Source of the DNA: UBA981 sp942490995
Lineage (GTDB): Bacteria; Pseudomonadota; Gammaproteobacteria; Ga0077536
DNA: 64,000 nt
Assembly (NCBI GenBank): GCA_942490995.1
Contig: CALOBG010000014.1
Location: forward strand, 124,001-188,000
Reading direction: 5' to 3'
The translations under genes were made by a program, and so were the position numbers. The number at the start of each line of letters is the position of its first letter. Position 1 is the first letter of the stretch. The notes beneath the pieces were generated by a model. The model saw only the letters and a program-made list of their open reading frames with translations, was not told the DNA's origin and made no database searches. Below are positions 28,480 to 37,127 of this stretch, piece after piece.

Positions 28480-29517
28480 TCAGCCGGCCAGCGGACCGTG
28501 CAGTTTTTTCCAGCGTTCCAGACCGCCCTCGATATGACAGGCGCCGGTGATTCCTGCGCTCTGGGCCGCCTCCACGGCCATCGCCGAGCGCTCGCCGAAG
28601 GCGCAGTAGAACACCAGCTGCCTGGCGGTGGATGCGGCAAGCCGATGCAGCAGCCCACCCGGCGCGACATGCTGGTCAAGTTCAAGATAGGAGGCATGCA
28701 CCGAACCGGGAATCTCGCCATGGCGTTCGCGCTCGCCGTCATCGCGCAGGTCGACCAGCAGCAATCCTGGCTCATCAAGCCGGCTAATCGCCTCCTCGCA
28801 GGTCATCGACCAGCCGCGCTTGCGCAACTCGTCCTGATGAAACCCGATTTTCATGTTGGCCGGCACGGCCTGATCCATCATTTTCGGGTTCGGCAGGTTG
28901 AGATTGTTCATCAATTCAACGTATGCGGCTTTCGATTCCACCTGCAAGCGCGGGTTGAACGCACGCTCCTCGGCAATAGTGCTGACAGTGTCGCCCTTGT
29001 AGTCATGGCCAGGATAAACCAGCGTGTCATCGGGCAACGTCAGCAACCTGCCGAATATCGAATCGTATTGCTCGCTCGCGTCACCATGCTGGAAGTCCGT
29101 GCGCCCGGTTCCGCGAATCAGCAGTGTGTCGCCGGTGAAAACGCGATCGTCCATCAGGAAGCAGTAGGAGTCATCGGTATGACCGGGGGTGTACAGCGCA
29201 GTCAGGCTGACGCCCTCGATATCGATCGTATCGCCATCGCTGATACGCAGTGAAACCACATCGACCTGGCTCTGCTCTCCCATCACCGTGATGCAGTGAG
29301 TGCGGTCGCGCAGTGCACCGAGCGCGGTCACATGATCTGCATGCAAATGAGTGTCGACGGCCTTGACCAGCTTGAGATCGAGTTCCGCCAGCAGCTGCAA
29401 ATAACGGTCGACCTTCTCCAGCACCGGATCGATGATCAGCGCCTCGCCATGGGCCTGGCTGCCGATCAGGTAGGTATAGGTCGAAGACACGCTGTCGAAT
29501 AACTGGCGGAAGATCAT
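28480..29517 (-). CDS. Persulfide dioxygenase-rhodanese fusion
   Basis: 345 aa from ATG 29517 (a TTG at 29523 is a less likely start). The N-terminal metallo-beta-lactamase part has H57-L-H59-A-D61-H62, H113, D130 and H171 ('THLHADH', 'TPGHTDDSY', 'VFTGD', 'VYPGHDYKGD'), the ETHE1 iron site. The C-terminal rhodanese domain has its catalytic cysteine C305 in 'VFYCAFGERSAMAV'. Fusions of this kind (PRF) oxidise glutathione persulfide to sulfite and use the rhodanese to move the sulfur on. This implies sulfide or thiol detoxification in the cytoplasm. Confidence 0.92.
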   Translation of the reverse strand: MIFRQLFDSVSSTYTYLIGSQAHGEALIIDPVLEKVDRYLQLLAELDLKLVKAVDTHLHADHVTALGALRDRTHCITVMGEQSQVDVVSLRISDGDTIDIEGVSLTALYTPGHTDDSYCFLMDDRVFTGDTLLIRGTGRTDFQHGDASEQYDSIFGRLLTLPDDTLVYPGHDYKGDTVSTIAEERAFNPRLQVESKAAYVELMNNLNLPNPKMMDQAVPANMKIGFHQDELRKRGWSMTCEEAISRLDEPGLLLVDLRDDGERERHGEIPGSVHASYLELDQHVAPGGLLHRLAASTARQLVFYCAFGERSAMAVEAAQSAGITGACHIEGGLERWKKLHGPLAG

Positions 29518-29570
29518 GTTCAAAATCCTGCTCTGTTGTGCGGCCTGAGCGGCTTAGTACCGGCTACCGC

Positions 29571-30038
29571 TCACAGCGCAAAAATACACTCGATCTCGAC
29601 CCGCGCATCCAATGCGAGGCCACTGACGCCCAACGCACTGCGCGCCGGCCGGTTGTTTGGAAAATACTCTTTGTAGACTTCATTCATCGCGCCCCATTCG
29701 GCGATATCGGCAAGAAACACCGTGCATTTCACCGGCCGGTCCATTGAACCGCCATAACGCTCAACAGTGTTCTTGATGTTGTCCATGGTCTGGCGCGTCT
29801 CGCCCTGGATGCCGCCGGATGCAAGATCCATGGTTCCCGGTATGTTGCCGAGCTTGCCCGAAACGAACAACAGGTTCCCTACCCGCACCGCATCCGAGAA
29901 CGGCCAGGCTTTGGCCGATTCCGGCGACGGGTTAAGGTATTCGAGATCGGCCTTTGCCGGATCCGCGCCGAGCGCCTGGCCGGTCATCAGCAACGCCACA
30001 GCGCCCAGCAAAAGACTTTTTTTAAGCGACTCATTCAT
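29571..30038 (-). CDS. Secreted RidA-family protein
   Basis: 155 aa from ATG 30038, preceded by an AGGAG ribosome site. Residues 1-24 form a signal peptide (MNESLKKSLLLGAVALLMTGQALG). The RidA/YjgF fold follows: 'PFSDAVRVGNLLFVSGKLG', 'QTMDNIKNTVERYGGSMDRPVKCTVFLADI' and 'PARSALGVSGLALDARVEIECI', including the Arg that binds the carboxylate in imine deaminases. Export of a RidA protein is unusual, because 2-aminoacrylate chemistry is cytoplasmic. It lies just downstream of the GMC dehydrogenase gene, 14 bases after its stop. Confidence 0.9.
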   Translation of the reverse strand: MNESLKKSLLLGAVALLMTGQALGADPAKADLEYLNPSPESAKAWPFSDAVRVGNLLFVSGKLGNIPGTMDLASGGIQGETRQTMDNIKNTVERYGGSMDRPVKCTVFLADIAEWGAMNEVYKEYFPNNRPARSALGVSGLALDARVEIECIFAL

Positions 30039-30052
30039 CGTTGCAGTACTCC

Positions 30053-31714
30053 TCAGATCAGGTTGTTTTTTGAAAATTCGCGGATGCGGTCCGCCGCCCT
30101 GAAAGCCAGCGCCTGGATCGTCATCGTCGGTTGACCCCGTCCAGATGTAACGAGGCTGCTGCCATCGCAAATGAACAGGTTCGGCACATCATGGCTGCGA
30201 TGATCGCGATCGACCACTGCCTCCCGTGGATCGTTGCCCATGCGGCAGGTTCCGAGAAGATGGGCAGTGATGCTCTGCACCTCGACCGGATCGCGCCAGA
30301 TTTTTTTTGCACCGACGGCCTCCATCAGTTCGACACAACGATCCTGGAGAAAAGTCGCCAGCGCAAGATCGTCCGGATGATCCTCATAGGTCACGCGTAA
30401 CGCTGCGCGACCGTGGCGATCCTTCAACTCCGGGTCGAGCGAAATATTATTGCTCTCGCGCGCCAGCGACGTACCGCTACCGAGTATCGACAAGCGCCGG
30501 GTAAAGCCCTCGGCAAGCGCGCGTTTAAACTCGGGACCCCAGCCAGGCGTATCCGGCGGCAACCCGTTCAGCGCATAGAATATCGGTGTCGCCGACAGGA
30601 ACGGCCGTGCGTCGATAACACCGCCACCGTAGAAACCGCGTTTCGAATCGGACTCGTAGAAATCCTGAACGATGCGAGTGCACTGGATGCTCTTGTATTC
30701 GTTCAGATCGTGCTCGAACATCGCATTCGCGCTGGAATGACTGTTGAACATCAGGTATTTGCCGACCTTGCCACTGGAATTGGCGAGTCCGTCGGGAAAA
30801 CGACTCGACTCCGACTCGAGCAACAGGCGCGGCGTTTCGGCACCATTGGCCGCGAGAATCACGGCCTTCGCTTTCTGCCCCTGGCTGACACCCTTTGCGT
30901 CGAAATACAAAACGTCGCCGACCCTGCCGTTGGCATCGGTCTCGAGTTTGTACACTGTCGACAATGGCCGGATTTCACAGTGCCCGGTTGCCTCGGCAAG
31001 CGGGATCATCGTCGCGAGCGTCGAGGACTTGGCGTTTGCCTCGCAACCGAACCCCATGCAAAACCCGCAATGGATACAGGCCGGTCGGCCATTGTGCGGC
31101 TGCGACAATATTGCCACCGGCGCGGGCTGGGCGTGCAGCCCGAGTTTTTTCGCCCCCTGCTCGAGCAACGCGCCCGAGGACTTGAGCGGCATCGGCGGCA
31201 CCGGGTAGGGTTTCGAGCGTTGCGGGTCGAACGGCCCCGGCGCGCCAGATACGCCGATCTCCCAGTCGACTTTCGTGTAGTACGGCTCGAGTTCCTCGTA
31301 GGACAGCGGCCAGTCGGCAAACCCGGTACCGGATATTGCGCCGAGGCGGCTGCGCTCGTTGAAATCGACCGGCCGCAGACGCCAGAAATTAGCCGAGTAG
31401 TGGACGCTGCTGCCACCGACCATCCGAGCGTAATATGCTGCCGGGAAAGCGGCAACCTCGGCCCGCTCGGTCTCTTTTTGCCGGTATGTCTGCGGATAGT
31501 CTCCACTGGTGCCGCCGGAATAGGCATTGTTGAAAATCACATCGAGCTCGTCATGGCTGAATTCGGACGGACGGCGATACGGGCCCTGCTCCAGCACGAC
31601 GACATCGAAACCGCTCGTTGCCAGCTCTTTGGCCAGTACACCGCCGGCCGCGCCGGATCCGATGATCACGAAATCGACCGCCTTGCGGGTCGGAAACCGA
31701 ATGCCGTCAGACAT
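30053..31714 (-). CDS. GMC-type dehydrogenase, gluconate 2-dehydrogenase large-subunit-like
   Basis: 553 aa from ATG 31714, which overlaps the end of the small-subunit gene (ATGTCTGA). FAD motif 'FVIIGSGAAGGVLAKELATSG' near the N-terminus, 'MVGGSSVHYSANFWRLRP' as the GMC flavin signature, a 'CIHCGFCMGFGCEANAKS' cysteine motif, and the C-terminal active-site 'ITAHLLGTCRMGNDPREAV...SGRGQPTMTIQALAFRAAD'. It should work with the Tat-exported small subunit, which would carry it across the membrane folded, as it has no leader of its own. A cytochrome c subunit that usually completes these complexes is not adjacent. Confidence 0.9.
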   Translation of the reverse strand: MSDGIRFPTRKAVDFVIIGSGAAGGVLAKELATSGFDVVVLEQGPYRRPSEFSHDELDVIFNNAYSGGTSGDYPQTYRQKETERAEVAAFPAAYYARMVGGSSVHYSANFWRLRPVDFNERSRLGAISGTGFADWPLSYEELEPYYTKVDWEIGVSGAPGPFDPQRSKPYPVPPMPLKSSGALLEQGAKKLGLHAQPAPVAILSQPHNGRPACIHCGFCMGFGCEANAKSSTLATMIPLAEATGHCEIRPLSTVYKLETDANGRVGDVLYFDAKGVSQGQKAKAVILAANGAETPRLLLESESSRFPDGLANSSGKVGKYLMFNSHSSANAMFEHDLNEYKSIQCTRIVQDFYESDSKRGFYGGGVIDARPFLSATPIFYALNGLPPDTPGWGPEFKRALAEGFTRRLSILGSGTSLARESNNISLDPELKDRHGRAALRVTYEDHPDDLALATFLQDRCVELMEAVGAKKIWRDPVEVQSITAHLLGTCRMGNDPREAVVDRDHRSHDVPNLFICDGSSLVTSGRGQPTMTIQALAFRAADRIREFSKNNLI

Positions 31715-32300
31715 TGTCTTCTCCTTCCGCAGTCGCTTTCGCATCGTAATAGCCGAATGGCGGCTGCCACGCATGGCGATGATCGAACCCGATCAGGTCC
31801 CAGCCCACATGATTGCGGTTGCCACCGTAGGAAGGCATGGCAAGAAAGCCGCAGATCGTCATGAAGCGAACCCCACCAAAAAATGGCGTGGCTTCCTCGC
31901 GCTGCAACAACTCGATCTGGCTGCCGGTTTCGAGCCCGGCAAAGCGCGTGGCAGCGCCATCCATCGCCACAACCTTGGCATTGAAATCGGCAAGACCGGT
32001 GGCGAAAGCGGCGGATTGACCGGCAAAGATCGAGCCTAGCGCGGTATCCATAAAGTAGACGACACCGGCCTCGCGCGCACCGGGGCTGTCGTCATCCGGA
32101 ATGATCAGGCCGGCCATGGCCTCGAGGTCAGCGGCATCCAGTGGATCGAGATATGCGAAGCGGGCGCCGCCATCACGGGCCCTTGCAGCCGCCTCCGCCG
32201 CGGCGGCAATACCGGGCCAGTTCGCGGCGAGCCAGCCGCCGCCCATCACACCGGCGGACGCACGCAGAAACTCACGGCGCGTTGTTGTTATTTTTCGCAC
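31707..32300 (-). CDS. Gluconate 2-dehydrogenase subunit 3 family protein
   Basis: 197 aa. Strong Tat signal at the start: 'TTTRREFLRASAGVMGGGWLAANWPGIAAAA'. The body has the subunit-3 pattern 'LDPLDAADLEAMAGLIIPDDDSPGAREAGVVYFMDTALG' and ends 'NHVGWDLIGFDHRHAWQPPFGYYDA'. It probably carries the FAD subunit (30053-31714) through the Tat system and helps hold the complex together in the periplasm. The genes overlap by eight bases, so they are translated together. Confidence 0.92.
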   Translation of the reverse strand: MRKITTTRREFLRASAGVMGGGWLAANWPGIAAAAEAAARARDGGARFAYLDPLDAADLEAMAGLIIPDDDSPGAREAGVVYFMDTALGSIFAGQSAAFATGLADFNAKVVAMDGAATRFAGLETGSQIELLQREEATPFFGGVRFMTICGFLAMPSYGGNRNHVGWDLIGFDHRHAWQPPFGYYDAKATAEGEDNV

Positions 32301-32515
32301 GCGATACTCCTCTCGTCGAAACTGGCTCCATTATGGCGCAGATTTGCGGACGCATAGCGAATGGCGGCCCGTCACCGGTGTTTCTCACCAACGGGTCCAG
32401 GGCGAAAACAATGCGCAAGGCCGCAGGCGGGCTGACAACGGTGACGCGTGGTAACTTATCCGACAGCCGCAACGCTCATAGAGCGGAGGCGCTGCACAAT
32501 TCGAGGCAAAATGAC

Positions 32516-32878
32516 ATGAGAAACGAAGCTGAAAACAGGATCGACTACATCGAGATACCGGCCCGCGATGTCGCCGCAAGCAAGCAGTTTTTCGCCGACC
32601 TGTTCGGCTGGGAATTTACCGACTACGGCCCGGAGTACACCAGCTTCAACGATGGCCGGATGGTCGGCGGCTTCAGCAAGGCGGACACCACCGCCAGCGA
32701 GGCCGGCGGCAGCGTGCTGATCGTGTTCTACCGCCATGATCTCGAGGCGGCCTGCGATGCGGTGATCGCGGCCGGCGGCAAAATCGTGCGCGAGATTTTT
32801 TCATTTCCAGGTGGCCGCCGGTTTCATTTCAGCGACCCCAGCGGCAACGAATACGCGGTGTGGTCGGACGCAGAGTAA
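32516..32878 (+). CDS. VOC family protein (120 aa)
   Basis: A single VOC module: 'RIDYIEIPARDVAASKQFFADLFGWEFTDYGPEYTSFNDG' at the N-terminus and 'KIVREIFSFPGGRRFHFSDPSGNEYAVWSD' at the end, with the conserved Glu/His positions of glyoxalase-like proteins. It is cytoplasmic, with no signal peptide. ATG 32516 has a GAGG site about 12 bases before it. Function (lyase, dioxygenase or drug binding) is not decidable. Confidence 0.9.
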   Translation: MRNEAENRIDYIEIPARDVAASKQFFADLFGWEFTDYGPEYTSFNDGRMVGGFSKADTTASEAGGSVLIVFYRHDLEAACDAVIAAGGKIVREIFSFPGGRRFHFSDPSGNEYAVWSDAE

Positions 32879-33098
32879 CCAGCCCACCGCGCCAGTCCGC
32901 AAGACGGGGCGTTGCCAGGGTGCAGCGGGATCCCGGGCGCGCCGCCGCAGCAATGGCGGGCGCTAATTCAACTGGCGAAACGAGGAACGGCATGGCGTTG
33001 GGTTATTTGCACTGCTAGTGCAAACCGCCACCGCCGCGGCTCCACAAAGGCGCTACCAGTCGGCGAGCCTTTGCAGCCACACGACAGGAACGTAGAGA

Positions 33099-33476
33099 AT
33101 GCTGGCAGACAATTCTATTGTGGGTTTTATCGCCACCACCGATGCTGACCGGGCCAGGGCGTTCTATCGCGAGACTCTGGGACTTGAATTGATATCTGAA
33201 GATTCATTCGCGCTGGTTTTTCGCGCCGGCGCCAACACGCTACGCATATCCAGCGTCCCGGCAATGACGCCCGCGCCACACACGGTCCTGGGCTGGCTGG
33301 TCGAGGATATCGTGGACATGGTTGCAGCGCTGCACCAGCGCGGTGTTGAGTTCGCAACCTACGCCGGGCTCGAACAGGACCGGGCAGGCATCTGCCGCTT
33401 CCCCGGGGCGCGGGTAGCGTGGTTCCGCGATCCGGATGGCAACATCCTGTCTCTGACCGAGATCGACGCTATATAG
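33099..33476 (+). CDS. VOC family protein (125 aa)
   Basis: Second small VOC protein, only about 30% like its neighbour by eye. 'SIVGFIATTDADRARAFYRETLGLELISEDSFALVF' and 'GARVAWFRDPDGNILSLTEID' are typical glyoxalase/dioxygenase signatures. An AGGAA ribosome site precedes ATG 33099. It is separated by 220 bases from the previous VOC gene and may be under its own promoter. Function unknown. Confidence 0.9.
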   Translation: MLADNSIVGFIATTDADRARAFYRETLGLELISEDSFALVFRAGANTLRISSVPAMTPAPHTVLGWLVEDIVDMVAALHQRGVEFATYAGLEQDRAGICRFPGARVAWFRDPDGNILSLTEIDAI

Positions 33477-33572
33477 GTGCAGGCGGCAGGCCACGCCGTC
33501 GCAGTGGCGTCACAACGAACCGGCTCCTGTCGCAGGGACTGCGCCGGACGGCTCCGGCGTCCGACACGCCGA

Positions 33573-33991
33573 TCAGAAACCTTCCGGGTTGCCCTGTTTG
33601 AGCACCGCCATCGACCAGTCCGTACGCAAACCGGTGCGATCGATGCGTTTGTAGGTATTTTCGCCGATCTTAACGAGTTCATAGCACTGTTCGGCGACGC
33701 CTCCCAGCTCGCGCAAACAGAATTTGCCTTCGCTCATTGTCCAGCGTCCCTTGACGCTGGTCGCGCGGTCGGCGGGAAGCTTGCAGGCGCGCTGTTTCGC
33801 AAACGCCTTGCCGTCCCCGGCAAAATAGACAATGAGATTCGCAGCCTTATCGGTACAGCCCGGGTGGTAGACATAGAACGTATTTCTACCGCAACGTCGG
33901 CCAGTGCCTTGCCGCGTAAAAATTCCTCTTCCTGCGCAATCGCGGCCGCGCTGAGGGCCATAAGGCAGGCGGCCAGCAGTATTTTTCTCAT
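33573..33991 (-). pseudogene. Small secreted protein of unknown function, frameshifted
   Basis: ATG 33991 opens a signal peptide (MRKILLAACLMALSAAAIAQ) and the stretch 'EEEFLRGKALADVAVE'; near 33884 the sequence moves to another frame, which continues to 33573 as 'NTFYVYHPGCTDKAANLIVYFAGDGKAFAKQR...SVKGRWTMSEGKFCLRELGG...EQCYELVKIGENTYKRID'. Joined, these make a sensible protein of about 139 residues with four cysteines in the mature part, of a type I have seen as conserved hypothetical in proteobacteria. A single-base indel is the likely cause. No neighbour suggests a role. Confidence 0.7.
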
Positions 33992-34360
33992 TAGTCTCGT
34001 CCTCTCTCATTCTCGATTAGCGCCGAAGCTGCGTGGTTTTAGTTTAGTCGGTGAGAACCGGCCTTACTAGTCAGCCGCTCCGGCGCGGTCGGGTCCGAAC
34101 ACCACTTGCAGGGAGCGCGCATACGGCCGAAACGGGAATTCGTTCAAATCCGGCGCGGCACACGATTCGCGGCTATTGCGGCCCGAAGCCCGAAGCCGAA
34201 AGCCCGCCAACGCATTGGCGCCGCAATGACGCCATGTGACACTGCCAGCCTCGCAGGGTGCCTGGGCCGGGCAACAAGCCGGGTAAACGCTACAATGACC
34301 AGCGTACTCTCGGTGCCGCGATGGCACCGCCGCACACGACCACCACAAGGAGAAAAAGAA
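33992..34360. other. Intergenic region upstream of the ferritin-like gene
   Basis: About 370 bases between divergent genes. No clear Fur-box-like repeat, sigma-70 pair or hairpin was found. An AAGGAG ribosome site lies just before 34361. Confidence 0.35.
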
Positions 34361-34648
34361 ATGGCCAACGAGGGCTATCACGAACCCATTGCCGAGCTGT
34401 CCGACGAGACCCGCGACATGCATCGCGCCATCACGTCGCTAATGGAAGAACTGGAAGCGGTCGACTGGTACAACCAGCGGGTCGATGCCTGCGTGGATAC
34501 CGAACTGCGGGCCATCCTCGCGCACAACCGCGACGAGGAAAAGGAACATGCCGCGATGGTGCTGGAGTGGATCCGCCGCCGCGATGCCAAGTTCGACAAG
34601 GAACTGAAAGACTTCCTGTTTACCGATAAACCCATCGCGCACGAATAA
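34361..34648 (+). CDS. Encapsulin-type ferritin-like protein (EncFtn)
   Basis: 95 aa. It matches the encapsulated ferritin family almost throughout: 'HEPIAELSDETRDMHRAITSLMEELEAVDWYNQRVDACVDTELRAILAHNRDEEKEHAAMVLEWIRRRD'. The ferroxidase residues known from Rhodospirillum rubrum EncFtn (E32, E62, H65, from memory) fall at E30, E60 and H63 here, so the di-iron site should be intact. The two-helix protomer of such proteins assembles into decamers that oxidise Fe(II). Usually a C-terminal targeting peptide docks it in an encapsulin shell; here the protein ends 'DFLFTDKPIAHE' with no such tail, and the next gene is not an encapsulin. Confidence 0.9.
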   Translation: MANEGYHEPIAELSDETRDMHRAITSLMEELEAVDWYNQRVDACVDTELRAILAHNRDEEKEHAAMVLEWIRRRDAKFDKELKDFLFTDKPIAHE

Positions 34649-34731
34649 ACGGAAAACACACCGCCGCGGCACAGTCCGGGGCGGACAGGTCATCGTGCGG
34701 CCGCTCGATGCGGCCGAAGCTGGAGATTTCG

Positions 34732-35226
34732 ATGTCGAGTTCCTGTCCTGGTGTCCGCGGGCTCGCAATTGCCGCCGCCTGCCTTGCGTTAACGCCGCAG
34801 CCCACCCTCGGCGACCGTGCCGATGTTGCAATCGCCGATCTCGGCTGGATCGCGGGAAACTGGATCCGGGAAGAGGACGGCACGGTCTCGGAGCATTTGT
34901 GGCTGGCGCCGCGCGGCCAGGTCATTGTCGGGCTGCAACGCGACACCCTCGATGGGGTTACCCACCACACCGAGTTCGTCGAAATCCGCGAGGGACCGAA
35001 CGGCATCGTGTTCCATGTCTACCCGGTCGGCCAGGCGCCGACCGATTTTTTCCTCGTATGGGCGGACGAGCGGCGAATGCTGTTCGAGAATCCCGAGCAC
35101 GATTTCCCGCAACGAATCCTGTACTGGACCGAGGGCGAGTCAGTGCTGGTCGCCCGTATAGAAGGCCGGGTGAACGGCGCGATTCGCTCGGTGGAGTGGC
35201 GCTGGCGCCGGGCCGTCCGGGACTAG
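34732..35226 (+). CDS. DUF6265 family secreted protein
   Basis: 164 aa from ATG 34732, chosen over 34708 because GGAG lies seven bases upstream. Signal peptide: 'GLAIAAACLALTPQPTLG'. The mature domain ('IADLGWIAGNWIREEDGTVSEHLWLAPRGQVIVGLQRDTLDGVTHHTEFVEIREG...LFENPEHDFPQRILYW') is a lipocalin-like beta barrel of DUF6265 type. It may bind a hydrophobic ligand, by analogy only. It follows the ferritin-like gene by 83 bases and may be co-transcribed. Confidence 0.85.
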   Translation: MSSSCPGVRGLAIAAACLALTPQPTLGDRADVAIADLGWIAGNWIREEDGTVSEHLWLAPRGQVIVGLQRDTLDGVTHHTEFVEIREGPNGIVFHVYPVGQAPTDFFLVWADERRMLFENPEHDFPQRILYWTEGESVLVARIEGRVNGAIRSVEWRWRRAVRD

Positions 35227-35289
35227 ACCCGGTTGCCGGGCAAGGCTCTGCGCTACACCGTCCGGGGGCGCCAACAGGGCGTTTAACAC

Positions 35290-35525
35290 TTGTGTCGCCG
35301 ATTTTCTGCTAGACTACGTCGCAAGTCACTGCTGTAAATGCGGTGACGTAGGCGGTTGTTCAGCGGATCAAACACAAAATCCGGTGGCAACCAATGTTAA
35401 GAGTTGTTCGTATTGCACGTGTAAATTGGTCGTTTCAGAAGTTCCCCTCCGGTATCTCCTGCAAAACCCCCAGCACGAACCGCAATTGAACATCGTATGT
35501 TGAAATATGTTCTGAGGATATAGAA
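35290..35525 (+). promoter_or_regulatory. Probable cspA-type promoter and long leader
   Basis: An extended -10-like TGCTAGACT at 35307-35315 lies upstream of the cold-shock gene, which would leave a leader of about 200 bases. Long structured leaders are the rule for cold-shock mRNAs. A short stem (GTCAC...GTGAC, about 35326-35348) is visible. No -35 at the normal distance is convincing, so the promoter call is tentative. Confidence 0.35.
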
Positions 35526-35732
35526 ATGATGACAGGTACCGTGAAGTGGTTTAACGATTCCAAGGGTTTTGGATTCATCGCTCCTGCTGATGGCAGCAAA
35601 GACGTGTTTGTGCACTTCTCTGCTATTGAAGGCAGCGGCCACCGAACGCTGGCCGAAGGCCAGACGGTCGATTTCGAAGTCGAGATGAGCCCGAAAGGCC
35701 CACAGGCTTCGCGAGTCGTTGTCAGCGGTTAA
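35526..35732 (+). CDS. cspA: Cold-shock protein (CspA family)
   Basis: 68 aa, standard length. It has both RNA-binding motifs of the cold-shock domain: RNP1 'KGFGFI' at about 13-18 and RNP2 'VFVHF' near 27-31, plus the start 'TGTVKWFNDSKGF'. It is a single OB-fold that binds single-stranded RNA/DNA and melts secondary structure. The gene is monocistronic: a long leader precedes it and a strong terminator follows directly. The paralogue (CspA, CspC, CspD and so on) cannot be assigned. Confidence 0.96.
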   Translation: MMTGTVKWFNDSKGFGFIAPADGSKDVFVHFSAIEGSGHRTLAEGQTVDFEVEMSPKGPQASRVVVSG

Positions 35733-35760
35733 ACGCCGACACTGAATCGCTAGATTCAGG

Positions 35761-35792
35761 AGACCCCGCGCTTGCCGCGGGGTCTTTTTTTT
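35761..35792 (+). terminator. Intrinsic terminator of the cold-shock gene
   Basis: AGACCCCGCG (35761-35770), loop CTTGC, CGCGGGGTCT (35776-35785), a perfect 10-bp stem directly followed by eight T residues (35785-35792). It is 28 bases past the csp stop codon. Confidence 0.97.
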
Positions 35793-35865
35793 GTGCCCGG
35801 GAAATGGCCACGTGGCATGGCTAAAGACACACCGGCGCGGCGGTCAGGCACGGCGCAGCGAGCGC

Positions 35866-37125
35866 TTATTCGATTCCGATCCGCTCCGGCTGCAGCGATT
35901 CGAGAGGCGCTCCGGCTATCGATTCTGCGGTGCTCCTGAGCCGATCGAGGCTGACCGGGCTGCCCTCGCTGGCAAGCGCGCGGGCAACCTCGTCCAGCCC
36001 GCTGCGGTCACCCATCCGTGCGCGCAGTTCCTTGTCGAGTTCGTACATGATCCGGGCACCGCGCGCGGTGACCGGGCCCCTCGAGCGATCCACCGGGCCG
36101 GGTTCGGCGTCGTCCGCCCATCGGGTGAGAGCGGACATCGCCCGGTCGAAGCGGCGCTGCGACAATGTGCCGGCGCGACGCATGATCTCGAGGCTGTAGA
36201 ACTCGGCCATGCCCTCGACGATCCAGTCGGCGCCCGCGACGGCGCGGATACCCTGGGCAACATGTACCAGCTCGTGCAGCAGCGTGCTGGTGCCGTTGGC
36301 ACTGATCAGCGGCCGATCGGCATGCAGATAGAGCGATCGCGGGCCGGACAGGCCGCCGCGCCACATCGGGTCGGCCGCGGAAACAACCAGCAGGCGATCC
36401 GGAAACTGCGGGAATACCTCGACCAGTTGCGGCAAATGCCAGCGGATAAAGGCAAGGATGTCCATGCGCCGCACGCCCTGCTGCAGCGGTGCGGCGACCA
36501 CGACCCGGGTCGCGCCAACATCGTCCCAACGGCTGCCGATTCGGCCAGCAACGATCCAGCCCACGGGCCGGATAAAACCGCGTTCCGGGCGTTCGATGGC
36601 GATCCAGCGGTCCTTGTCGACATCCCTGCCAAAAGGCGTCACCGAGGTCCAGCCAGACGGCGCATCGATCCGGATGCGTGCCCGCGAACGCGCTCCCTTG
36701 ATCGTCGTGACCCGTGCCGGTGGCACCAGGTCGTCGCCGCGAAACAGGGCCCAGTCAGGCGTGATCATCGAGTCAAACCCGCCGTTGCGGCGCTGATGAC
36801 TGATCCGCGACCGGTAGCGGAGCTGGCCACCCGAAGCCGGCGGCCGCCAGGTCACGGTATCGGCTTCCACGACGACTTCGCCGTCGCCGTCAAATCCGCT
36901 GTGCCACCCGGGTTTGTGGCGGAACCGCACGATACGCAACAAATCGCGCGGCTGGCGCAACGTGATCGTCACCGCGGCCTGTTCGGTATCGGGGTCGAGG
37001 CGGAGCCGGTAATCGAGCTCGTAGCGGAGATCTTCGCCATGCGCCAGCGCAGCGACGAGCAGCACCGCGCCAGCGAGTGCCTTGGCAAGAATATTGCTGG
37101 CGCGCCGAGTAGGTCCGGGATGCAA
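35866..37125 (-). CDS. Secreted HEXXH (gluzincin-type) peptidase-like protein
   Basis: About 419 aa from a TTG at 37125, three bases after the upstream TPR gene's stop; longer in-frame starts lie inside that gene. A hydrophobic leader ('ILAKALAGAVLLVAALAHG') precedes an N-terminal beta-domain. The zinc site is 'LLHELVHVAQGIRAVAGADWIVEGMAEFYSLEI', where HELVH plus a Glu about 20 residues later fits M1/M61-like gluzincins. The ligand Glu is in 'EGMAEF'. The start codon and signal-peptide boundary are uncertain. Tight coupling to the TolB/TPR gene suggests they act together at the membrane. Confidence 0.8.
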   Translation of the reverse strand: MHPGPTRRASNILAKALAGAVLLVAALAHGEDLRYELDYRLRLDPDTEQAAVTITLRQPRDLLRIVRFRHKPGWHSGFDGDGEVVVEADTVTWRPPASGGQLRYRSRISHQRRNGGFDSMITPDWALFRGDDLVPPARVTTIKGARSRARIRIDAPSGWTSVTPFGRDVDKDRWIAIERPERGFIRPVGWIVAGRIGSRWDDVGATRVVVAAPLQQGVRRMDILAFIRWHLPQLVEVFPQFPDRLLVVSAADPMWRGGLSGPRSLYLHADRPLISANGTSTLLHELVHVAQGIRAVAGADWIVEGMAEFYSLEIMRRAGTLSQRRFDRAMSALTRWADDAEPGPVDRSRGPVTARGARIMYELDKELRARMGDRSGLDEVARALASEGSPVSLDRLRSTAESIAGAPLESLQPERIGIE

Positions 37126-37127
37126 GG

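Noticed and set aside
30413..31864. Long open frame on the + strand antisense to the GMC dehydrogenase
   Set aside because: High-GC codon use leaves long antisense frames. The product is Arg/Gly-rich and has no domain, while the minus strand carries a textbook GMC protein.
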